A DNA stretch of 64,000 bases from Gracilimonas sp. GTDB lineage: Bacteria; Bacteroidota; Rhodothermia; Balneolales; Balneolaceae. Below are positions 57,641 to 64,000 of this stretch, piece by piece (position 1 is the first letter of the stretch; every line of letters begins with the position of its first letter). The translations under genes were made by a program, and so were the position numbers. The stretch lies in assembly GCA_022450045.1 (NCBI GenBank), contig JAKURD010000019.1, positions 1-64,000 on the forward strand, in the 5' to 3' direction. The notes below the pieces were generated by a model. The model made no database searches, was not told the origin of the DNA, and saw only the letters and a program-made list of their open reading frames with translations.

Positions 57641-58564
57641 ATGAAAACACATCTAAAAACAACCAAACAATTTCGGGCAGTGACTGTGCTGCTTGGGGTA
57701 TGCATGTTGCTTACCTACGGGTGCAAGCAAGTAAACAACCCCTTAGAATCTTCAAACGAAGAACTTTCTATTGAAGGATTAAATATAAATGTGAAGTATG
57801 CGGAATCCTATGATCAAACAGAAATAACCTACTCCAGGATATGGCCGAAAGGGATAAGCACCGGCTTTGATAAAGCAAAGTCAACGTCTGGCGGTGAGCT
57901 GATGGTAGATTATGAGCGAACCCATGAAATCATCGCCTATGATGAGGAAGGCTACATGAGTTCGGTATCCGAGTTCCTTGAAGGAGACGGGGAAATGAAC
58001 ATGCCGGAGGCGGTGTATGAAAATTTAAAAGATCAAATGCCTGCGAGAAGCGTGGATCATGATCCTCTGGTACGAACTGAAATGATTGACGGACAGCTCA
58101 ATTATTATTCAAAGTCGGGTAAATTGATGAATAGTTATCCGGTAAACAGGGAATTGTACAAAATAGATCCTGCCTTACTTGATTCTTTAAAATTCGGAAA
58201 TTCTGATACAAACGAATCCGTACAAAGTAATATACAAGCATTAGAAAATGCGGGAATAGTTTTTAACAGGATTGGAGACAGGTATATAGAATATGAAAAA
58301 GTGGCAAGTAGCATAAATAGGGCAGATGGCATTGCCAAAGAGCAATATGTGCTCAATCTGCAAAATGGAAATATCATTTTATACGCTACGTATAATCCCA
58401 GTGGTGATTTATTGGCTCTTAACAGAAGCAATTTCAAAGAAGTAAATGGAATTTCTATTCTAAATAACGAAGAGCAGTTCACATTCGGTGAAATAAATAA
58501 TAGCTGGGGTATCATCCAAAGAAGAACGATAACCAGAGAAAACATCAAAATAGTTCATAATTAA
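57641..58564 (+). CDS. Hypothetical lipoprotein
   Basis: 307 residues. Signal sequence with lipobox TYGC (C at about 28), so membrane-anchored in the envelope. The mature part is mixed alpha/beta with charged and aromatic runs and no catalytic motif I can recognise. It lies 10 bp upstream of the lipase-like gene, so the two are probably transcribed together; a partner or inhibitor of that enzyme is conceivable but not shown. Confidence 0.7.
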   Translation: MKTHLKTTKQFRAVTVLLGVCMLLTYGCKQVNNPLESSNEELSIEGLNINVKYAESYDQTEITYSRIWPKGISTGFDKAKSTSGGELMVDYERTHEIIAYDEEGYMSSVSEFLEGDGEMNMPEAVYENLKDQMPARSVDHDPLVRTEMIDGQLNYYSKSGKLMNSYPVNRELYKIDPALLDSLKFGNSDTNESVQSNIQALENAGIVFNRIGDRYIEYEKVASSINRADGIAKEQYVLNLQNGNIILYATYNPSGDLLALNRSNFKEVNGISILNNEEQFTFGEINNSWGIIQRRTITRENIKIVHN

Positions 58565-58574
58565 GGAAAAAATC

Positions 58575-60050
58575 ATGAAATCATTACAAATAATTTTGAC
58601 CATATTGTCAGACGCTTTATTAAGCAGCGAGATACACGCACAAAAGAAAATCGGTGTATTTATTCACGGTTTTCAGGGAAATGCAGAAAAATGGACCGCA
58701 GAAAGTGGAGTGCCTCAGGCATGGATAAGCGGACAAAATAGTGCCTTGGATGATTATGTAGCACTAAACTATGAAACCACAGACCTGATGACCGCAACTT
58801 CTCGTGCTAACCTGTTAAGCAATTTCATCAATAGTTTACAGGCCAAAGGCGATCCGGTGAATGATCAATGGATTTTAATAGGTCATAGCCTGGGCGGTTT
58901 AGTTGCAAGAGACTTGTATCCAAGTCTTCGCGCGTATAATTTCAACATTGTTGCCGCTATTTCAGTGGGTGGCCCTTCTCAAGGGGCGATGGCAACTAAC
59001 GTTGATAAAGGACAGATTAGCTACAGGCTAAACCTTATGAAGCAAAGAATTGAAGATGCCTATGCCAAAAAAATACATTTCCTGGATTTAGCAGTTGATA
59101 TTTTGGATCTGGTGAATAACACGAGTAATGCTTCTAAAATAGCCGCTATTCCCGATTATCTGGAAATTGTGAGAGATTCGGCTTTGGGTTATGCAAGTCA
59201 CATTGTAGAGCAGGATGTGAAAAACCTTATTGGCCCGGAGGGCTCGGTAATTAGTCGTATTAATTCATACAGTGCAAATAATGCTCAGCTCCATCCCCCG
59301 AATTACTTGGCTGTGATTGGCGCCGAAAAGGATAAAGCGCCTGTGAGGATGGCTGGCTATATTTTTGATGTCGACCCAAGTTTAAAAGATGAAGTAAAAA
59401 TGCTTGAGCAAGTAGATAATCTCCGCAATGATTACTTTAAGCTTCATGAAGATTTATACGACTTAAGCTTCAATATAAATTATGGGGCCAATCTTACGTG
59501 TAGAATACAACATCCTCTTGATTTATGGAATAAGTGTCAGCCTTTTGAAGATGCTTTTAAACGAGACCGGAGATACAGGGAATTATGGAAAACTGCTGGA
59601 AATGAAATTGATCAAATCGGGAATATATGGTCAACTTTCATTAACGCTTATCGCATTAAGGAAATAAGCTACCAGGAGTTTATTCCGCCCTGTCCCGATG
59701 AGGATGATCCGTTTCCAATCATGTATGATGTATTGGCGAATATTGAAATCATAGAGCAAGACTGTTCTAATAGTCCAAACGGAGAATACCGTACTAAATA
59801 CATGCAAATGTTAGTTTCCGACAAACATGATGGGGTGGTAACCACTTATAGTGGATTATGGCATGATGATGACAGCTTTGGAGATCTAAATAACCGCTTG
59901 TTTGATGACGTACCTGCCGACGGTGGATATAATCATTTCGAATTAAGAAATCATAAACGGGCTTATACGCTGCCCGGACAGTTCAATGAAGGGGATGTAA
60001 ACCCGTCGATGCTGTTTGCCAGAAACTGGCTTAATGACTTAAATCTATAA
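58575..60050 (+). CDS. Secreted lipase-like alpha/beta hydrolase
   Basis: 491 residues. Signal peptide ending near IHAQ (residue 23). Oxyanion region FIHGFQG at 29-35 and nucleophile elbow GHSLGG with S105; a catalytic triad with later Asp/His is likely, the histidine perhaps in SDKHDGVV or GYNHFELRNH near the C-terminus. Resembles PGAP1/lipase-type enzymes acting on acyl esters. Several cysteines suggest disulfides. A truncated second copy of its C-terminus lies at 61296-61544. It ends with its own terminator. Confidence 0.85.
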   Translation: MKSLQIILTILSDALLSSEIHAQKKIGVFIHGFQGNAEKWTAESGVPQAWISGQNSALDDYVALNYETTDLMTATSRANLLSNFINSLQAKGDPVNDQWILIGHSLGGLVARDLYPSLRAYNFNIVAAISVGGPSQGAMATNVDKGQISYRLNLMKQRIEDAYAKKIHFLDLAVDILDLVNNTSNASKIAAIPDYLEIVRDSALGYASHIVEQDVKNLIGPEGSVISRINSYSANNAQLHPPNYLAVIGAEKDKAPVRMAGYIFDVDPSLKDEVKMLEQVDNLRNDYFKLHEDLYDLSFNINYGANLTCRIQHPLDLWNKCQPFEDAFKRDRRYRELWKTAGNEIDQIGNIWSTFINAYRIKEISYQEFIPPCPDEDDPFPIMYDVLANIEIIEQDCSNSPNGEYRTKYMQMLVSDKHDGVVTTYSGLWHDDDSFGDLNNRLFDDVPADGGYNHFELRNHKRAYTLPGQFNEGDVNPSMLFARNWLNDLNL

Positions 60051-60062
60051 ACAATTATCAAT

Positions 60063-60091
60063 GGCAGTCCCTTCAGGGGACTGCCTATTTT
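60063..60091 (+). terminator. Terminator after the lipase gene
   Basis: GGCAGTCCC and GGGACTGCC arms around a TTCAG loop, followed by TATTTT, 13 bp after the stop. It separates the lipase from the propeller lipoprotein gene. Confidence 0.8.
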
Positions 60092-60104
60092 AATGGGTAG
60101 TATT

Positions 60105-61226
60105 ATGAAAAAAATGAACCTTTTATTAATGATAGCACTACTCTTTTCATGCTGCAAACCACCGAACAACGGAAAAGGAGAAACCGAGAAAGAGTTGCGG
60201 GTTGACTGGAGTCACGATTATGAGTTAGCTGGGTACCCGGAAGCGGTCCCATTAATTGAGGCTGACAAGATTTTTATGATTGGAGATGTATATATAACAG
60301 CAATGGCTATAGAAACCGGAGCAGTAAAATGGCAAACCAAAGTGGATGAAGAACATGCGCTAAGAGGTCAGAAAATATTACACCTTGATGATCAAATAGT
60401 GGTAGCCCATTACGAAGCAATCAGGGGTTGGCAAAAGGAAACAGGAGAAGAACTTTGGGAATTTGTGTACACTGATGAGTTAGAACCACGACTAAATGGA
60501 ATTATATGTACCACGGATGATGGGTTTGCATACAGTGCTTTGAAGGGAAGGTTGTTTGTACTGAACAAAGAAGGTCAACTTCTCTTGGAACAATTACTAC
60601 AGCAGGATTATTCAGTAATGGGAGTTGGTTGTGAAAACGGAAAGTTATTTGCAGGTCAACGCCAAACGGTGCATGGTGCCCTTACCTTAGGACGGGTTAC
60701 GGCGCTGGACGCAGCAACAGGCGACAGCCTGTGGGCCTATGATACAGAGAACGGCGGTTTTACCTGGGCTGCCCCAATCGTAGAAAACGGAATCGTCTAC
60801 GCCGGAGCCATAGGCAATTCTCCAGTTCAGGAATTTGTAGCCCTGGATGCCGAAACCGGGGAGGTGATCTGGCGACAAACCAATAAAGTGTGGGCTTTCA
60901 GTTTTATCCTTGGTCCCGAACATGTGTATGTAAATACAAGCGGTACGTTGGCCGCCTTAAATAAAACGAATGGTGCCATTGTCTGGAGGTATGAGTGGAG
61001 TAGTGGAACATCCATTGAACCGGTGTATCTGGAAGGCTACGTTTACCACTCCGATCACGGGCGCATTTTTGTACTGGACGCAGAAACCGGCGAGCTGGTG
61101 CACGAGGAACCCGTACCACCGGGAGGAAGCTACTTCTGGCACCTGGCGGTTTCCTCCGACAAACTCTTTGCCCAAACAAGCCGGCAGCTCATTGCTTACC
61201 AACCATGGCATTTACGGGAGGAATGA
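60105..61226 (+). CDS. PQQ-like beta-propeller lipoprotein, copy 1
   Basis: 373 residues from the chosen ATG at 60105 (an in-frame ATG lies at 60093). Signal sequence with lipobox LFSC. The mature part repeats the propeller blade motif: ALDAATGDSLWAYDTENGG, ALDAETGEVIWRQTNKV, ALNKTNGAIVWRYEWS and VLDAETGELVHEE. This is a BamB/PQQ-like eight-blade fold without PQQ-binding residues I can identify, so binding of protein partners is more likely than catalysis. Paralogue of 61598-62707; the last ~20 residues are almost the same (FAQTSRQLIAYQPWHL). Confidence 0.85.
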   Translation: MKKMNLLLMIALLFSCCKPPNNGKGETEKELRVDWSHDYELAGYPEAVPLIEADKIFMIGDVYITAMAIETGAVKWQTKVDEEHALRGQKILHLDDQIVVAHYEAIRGWQKETGEELWEFVYTDELEPRLNGIICTTDDGFAYSALKGRLFVLNKEGQLLLEQLLQQDYSVMGVGCENGKLFAGQRQTVHGALTLGRVTALDAATGDSLWAYDTENGGFTWAAPIVENGIVYAGAIGNSPVQEFVALDAETGEVIWRQTNKVWAFSFILGPEHVYVNTSGTLAALNKTNGAIVWRYEWSSGTSIEPVYLEGYVYHSDHGRIFVLDAETGELVHEEPVPPGGSYFWHLAVSSDKLFAQTSRQLIAYQPWHLREE

Positions 61227-61230
61227 GCAC

Positions 61231-61293
61231 CAAAAAAATCATTGTAATCCTAACATCCTGTAAATCAGGGTTCAAAAACTGGAAGCCGGAGCT
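61231..61293. repeat. 63-bp dispersed repeat, copy 2
   Basis: Matches 54331-54393 (12 mismatches in 63, no gaps). It starts inside the stop region of the propeller gene and ends exactly where similarity to the lipase C-terminus begins. Confidence 0.75.
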
Positions 61294-61295
61294 AC

Positions 61296-61544
61296 ATTAT
61301 CACCAAAAACGATGGCGTAGTAAACATCCACAGCGTTCTTTGGAGCAAAGGGGATGCTTTAGAAAGCACCCATAACTTTTATATGAATGACACTGATGAG
61401 GACGGAGGCTACAACCATTTCGAATTACGAAATCATGCAAGAGCATATACTCTTAAACGAAGTGATGGTAGTATCATTTTTAGTAAGGGAGATAAAAATC
61501 CCGCAATGGGAAGAGCCGAAGGTTGGATAAATACCGAATTATAA
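61296..61544 (+). pseudogene. C-terminal remnant of a second lipase-like gene
   Basis: 82 codons in one open frame without start codon. NDGVV and then DGGYNHFELRNHARAYTL match the end of the lipase at 58575-60050 (HDGVV, DGGYNHFELRNHKRAYTL), and the tail KGDKNPAMGRAEGWINTEL matches the NPSMLFARNWLNDLNL end. The front of the gene, including the nucleophile, is missing; the break coincides with the 63-bp repeat. It is followed by its own hairpin terminator and the second propeller lipoprotein, as in the intact module. Confidence 0.85.
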
Positions 61545-61557
61545 ACTTAATATAAAT

Positions 61558-61592
61558 ACCTCTCCTTTACTTAAGGAGAGGTTTAAATTTTA
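61558..61592 (+). terminator. Terminator after the lipase remnant
   Basis: Perfect 10-bp arms (ACCTCTCCTT and AAGGAGAGGT) with a five-base loop, followed by TTAAATTTT. Different sequence from the terminator at 60063 but in the same relative place. Confidence 0.85.
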
Positions 61593-61597
61593 CAACT

Positions 61598-62707
61598 ATG
61601 AAATATTTAATACTCATAATCACTATAGCTTTTATCCAATCTTGCTTTGAATCTCCAACCGATCCTAAGACAGAAAAACAGAATTTATCCGAAGTTTGGA
61701 GTTACGAACATGGAACTGTGGGAGATGCACCTCCCATCATATCAATGAATACTATCTATGCCTCAGGAGGTCTTTACTTATTTGCATTAAACCAAGACAC
61801 AGGTGAAAAGATTTGGCAAGCCCAAATAGATAACGATAGTGAGTTAAAAGGGAAATTGTTACTAATGAAAGAAAATCAAATAGTTGCCAATCATTTAGAT
61901 AGAATAAGAGGTTGGAATAGAATAACTGGTAACCTCGAATGGGAATATGTTTATTCAGATGACTTGGAACCGCGATTGATAGGCGATCATGTAGTAACAA
62001 AAGATGGATATGCCTTTAATGCATCAAATGGAAAATTTTTTGTACTTAATGAGCTAGGAAAATTGATTTTAGAAAAGCAACTTGATAGAAATTATGCAGT
62101 GCAAGGGCTTGCCTATTATGAAGACCATCTCTTTATTGGTCAAAAATATACAGTCACTGGAGCATTAACATTAGGTCGCATAACCGTTCTGAACGCCCAA
62201 ACGGGCGATAGCCTATGGGCATTTGATACCGATCAGGGAGGATTTTCTTGGGTGGCTCCTATTGTGGAAGATGGAGTTTTGTATGCAAGTACGATTGGGA
62301 ATTCTTCGGGTGAAATTGCCATCGCATTAGATGCGGAAACCGGAGAAGAACTGTGGAGGCAAACAAACGAAATATTCACTTTCAATTCTGCTTTAGGGCC
62401 TACCCATTATTATATAAACACAAGCGGAAGCCTTGCTGCATTAAATAAACAAACAGGTGCTATTGAATGGCGTGTTGATTGGGAAGGAAGTGATTTTAAC
62501 AAACCGGTTTATTTAGCGGGCTATGTATATCACGTTCGGGATAAAGAAATGCTAATAATAAATGATGCTGATGGTGAAGTAGTCCACCACGAGCCCGTCC
62601 CGGATGGAACATATTTCTGGCACGTAGCTGCCTCCAACGATAAAATATTTGCCCAAACCAGCCGGCAGCTTATTGCTTACCAACCCTGGCATTTAATGGT
62701 GGAATAA
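61598..62707 (+). CDS. PQQ-like beta-propeller lipoprotein, copy 2
   Basis: 369 residues. Signal sequence with lipobox IQSC, mature part with the same blade repeats as copy 1 (VLNAQTGDSLWAFDTDQGG, ALDAETGEELWRQTNEI, ALNKQTGAIEWRVDW) and the same end (FAQTSRQLIAYQPWHL). The reading frame is intact, although the lipase beside it has decayed. AT-richer than copy 1. Stop codon is two bases before the next gene, so it is co-transcribed with the barrel-like protein. Confidence 0.85.
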   Translation: MKYLILIITIAFIQSCFESPTDPKTEKQNLSEVWSYEHGTVGDAPPIISMNTIYASGGLYLFALNQDTGEKIWQAQIDNDSELKGKLLLMKENQIVANHLDRIRGWNRITGNLEWEYVYSDDLEPRLIGDHVVTKDGYAFNASNGKFFVLNELGKLILEKQLDRNYAVQGLAYYEDHLFIGQKYTVTGALTLGRITVLNAQTGDSLWAFDTDQGGFSWVAPIVEDGVLYASTIGNSSGEIAIALDAETGEELWRQTNEIFTFNSALGPTHYYINTSGSLAALNKQTGAIEWRVDWEGSDFNKPVYLAGYVYHVRDKEMLIINDADGEVVHHEPVPDGTYFWHVAASNDKIFAQTSRQLIAYQPWHLMVE

Positions 62708-62709
62708 AA

Positions 62710-63381
62710 ATGAAAAAGAGAACATATCTTTTAATGATCTTCACAGTCTCATTAATCTGGCCATGTATTATCCAGGCTCAGGAATATATGCCGGAGGGAT
62801 ATTTCGGGTCCATTAATGGATCGTTTCACCTATTGATCAGTAATCATCCGGACTTGGTATGGGATGATGGCTTGTTTAACTATTCGCTGGCGGGATTTGT
62901 TATGACCGGCGTTGATATTGGCAAATATCATGGCAAGCATAATTTTTACCTATCACTCCAAAGAGGTTTTTCTATACTGCCTGAAAGTATAGAAGACGAG
63001 GATACAGAGCCCCGGGATGGAGAGGTTGAGTTGCAAAATGCGACTTCAGTTGCCTTCAGCTATCGTCAACAAGTTTCCAGAATAAAAGAAACAAACAGAG
63101 TGGTTTTAAACCTGGGTAGCAGGGTCACTGCCTTATATCATAATTATTCCGGAGTTCAGGCGACAAGGCATCAAGACCCCTTCGGTGCACCTCCTACTTA
63201 TACCTTCGAAGAATATGGGATGAATACTTTCGGCATAGAAGCAGCTCCATATCTTGAAATAGGAAAACAGGCACCTGGCAAAAAAGGAATCTTTTTTAAT
63301 TGGGAGTTTATAAACTTTCGCTTTGGGTATAAACATGCAGCCTTGGGGTTGCAAAAAGTATCAATAATTCTGAAATTCTGA
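62710..63381 (+). CDS. Hypothetical outer-membrane protein
   Basis: 223 residues. Signal peptide ending at about residue 23 (IQAQ). The mature part alternates hydrophobic and polar residues in strands rich in Y, F and N (GFVMTGVDIGKYHGKHNFYLSLQ, VAFSYRQQV, NWEFINFRFGYKHAALG) and ends SIILKF with a terminal phenylalanine, the usual beta-barrel signal. No family recognised. It may be the outer-membrane partner of the propeller lipoprotein upstream. Confidence 0.65.
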   Translation: MKKRTYLLMIFTVSLIWPCIIQAQEYMPEGYFGSINGSFHLLISNHPDLVWDDGLFNYSLAGFVMTGVDIGKYHGKHNFYLSLQRGFSILPESIEDEDTEPRDGEVELQNATSVAFSYRQQVSRIKETNRVVLNLGSRVTALYHNYSGVQATRHQDPFGAPPTYTFEEYGMNTFGIEAAPYLEIGKQAPGKKGIFFNWEFINFRFGYKHAALGLQKVSIILKF

Positions 63382-63644
63382 TTTAACATATTTTGTTTGA
63401 TTTTTCAACCTCATTCCTAACGCCCCCGTTGGAATGCCACGCCGGACCACCCGGTCCGAATGCGCAGTAAAGGGATTTAACCTCAAGGCCAAACGAATAA
63501 TCCTCGTAATACCCCACAAAAGGTCAACTTTATCTCCAGTTCCGAGAAGAAACCCAAATGCACCTAAGCCGGGGCCACAGCGAATGTCCAATATATAGGT
63601 AGAATACTTCATAATTGAATATTCCGTGTTGGATATTTTTTCCT

Positions 63645-63712
63645 GCGACCATCCGCCTAATCTGTGTTATCCGCGTTTCATTCCTTTTCGAGCTTTCGTG
63701 GCAATTAAAAAG
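63645..63712. repeat. Right flank repeat matching 54494-54572
   Basis: GCGACCATCCGCCTAATC, then TCCGCGTTTCATTC and TTTTCGAGCT. Same family as the left flank repeat, about 60 bp upstream of the intact DUF420 start. Confidence 0.65.
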
Positions 63713-63720
63713 TGCGCCTT

Positions 63721-63744
63721 TTGGTTTAGTATGTTTTAACTTTG
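63721..63744 (+). promoter_or_regulatory. Promoter-like element of the DUF420 gene
   Basis: TTGGTTT at 63721 and TAACTTTG at 63737-63744, matching the TAnnTTTG -7 element of Bacteroidota-type promoters. Spacing is identical to that at 54004-54027. Confidence 0.45.
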
Positions 63745-63772
63745 TCTCGCAAACAAACAGAAGTATCATTCT

Positions 63773-64000
63773 ATGGCAGAAAAAGAACAACTTCCCGAGT
63801 CATCCCGAATCTTAGAGCAGATCAGTGCGAAGAAAGCATTGACTTTAATAATAGGGCTCAGTGCTGCAGCTGTGCTTTTTTTGTTCTGGCTGATTTATTT
63901 CAAAGAAGGAGCGGAAACACCTGCGCCCTGGATCAAAAACCTCTCGGCGGTAAATGCCGGCTTGAATTCATTAAGTACCATATTTCTGCTGCTCGCTTTC
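63773..64000 (+). CDS. DUF420-family membrane protein, partial
   Basis: 76 codons reach the right window edge. A short soluble head (LPESSRILEQISAKKA) is followed by a membrane helix (about 22-43) and the start of a second (VNAGLNSLSTIFLLLAF). DUF420 proteins (YozB-like) often sit beside cytochrome oxidase and SCO genes and may assist oxidase assembly, which fits the act-caa3 operon 10 kb away. A truncated copy of its 5' end with the same promoter lies at 54055, next to actA. Confidence 0.8.
   Translation, partial: MAEKEQLPESSRILEQISAKKALTLIIGLSAAAVLFLFWLIYFKEGAETPAPWIKNLSAVNAGLNSLSTIFLLLAF

Larger units (their letters stand above)
63382..63772. other. Intergenic stretch with flank repeat and promoter
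   Basis: 390 bases. It holds a GC-rich palindrome (CGGACCACCCGGTCCG near 63454-63470), the flank repeat at 63645-63712 and the DUF420 promoter. A minus-strand open frame across it has no clear protein features and looks like a shadow of repeat DNA. Confidence 0.55.

Noticed and set aside
60105..62707. Propeller proteins as PQQ-dependent dehydrogenases
   Set aside because: Blade repeats are present but they are lipoproteins of only ~370 residues without visible cofactor or catalytic residues; BamB-like binding fold preferred.
63361..63612. 83-codon minus-strand frame
   Set aside because: Overlaps the end of the barrel-like gene and repeat-like GC-rich DNA; no recognisable domain.
1..64000. 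tRNA, rRNA or CRISPR arrays
   Set aside because: No cloverleaf-like tRNA, rRNA segment or regularly spaced direct repeats with unique spacers was recognised by eye; a covariance-model scan would be needed to exclude small RNAs.

Overview
The window reads as chromosome of a marine, aerobic, Gram-negative bacterium of the FCB group, most likely Balneolota/Rhodothermota (a Balneola- or Gracilimonas-like organism). Four things point there: a complete alternative complex III (Act) operon fused to an A2-type caa3 oxidase operon, as known from Rhodothermus; type IX secretion (T9SS) components and C-terminal sorting domains; many lipoproteins and DUF5683/DUF4175 proteins typical of this group; and TAnnTTTG-like promoter elements. 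The placement is inferred from gene content; no 16S rRNA or tRNA gene was recognised.

Layout. 1-0.6 kb: partial transposase at the left edge and a palindrome. 0.6-4.1 kb (minus): purine nucleoside phosphorylase, MBL hydrolase, PhoH, ribulose-phosphate epimerase. 4.1-14.0 kb (minus): an envelope/T9SS run of PASTA protein, DUF5683 protein, a protease-propeller-barrel giant, an M6-like T9SS cargo that has lost its zinc motif, PorV, and a broken C-terminal end of PorU that stops inside a dispersed repeat. 14.3-26.2 kb: thiolase, cystathionine synthase/lyase, two TPR lipoproteins, RidA, M23 peptidase, FAH-family enzyme, bL27/bL21, LexA, cyclophilin lipoprotein. 26.3-35.8 kb (plus): two acyl-CoA dehydrogenases (one GcdH), DinB-like protein, an alpha/beta hydrolase without its serine, a WbpB/WbpE-like sugar pair, BatA/B-like VWA protein, cupin, HAD phosphatase. 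36.2-40.5 kb (minus): DUF4175 giant and a second MBL hydrolase. 40.6-53.8 kb (minus): one operon-like run actA-B-C-D-E-F, an HTH-TM protein, SCO, coxB, ctaD, coxC and coxD, closed by a terminator. 54-63.8 kb (plus): an accessory region between a truncated and an apparently intact copy of the 5' end of a DUF420 gene.

How genes work together. The Act complex oxidises menaquinol and passes electrons to the caa3 oxidase, whose subunit II carries its own heme; SCO loads copper. PorV normally brings T9SS cargo to the sortase PorU. Here two cargo proteins and PorV are present, but only about 85 residues of PorU remain.

The least described part is 57.6-63.4 kb. A [secreted lipase-like enzyme - terminator - propeller lipoprotein] module is duplicated in tandem. 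The second lipase has decayed to its last ~80 codons while its partner lipoprotein stays intact and is followed by a barrel-like protein. This, a 147-bp-period hairpin repeat family at three loci, and the flanking DUF420 duplication are the strongest leads for follow-up.
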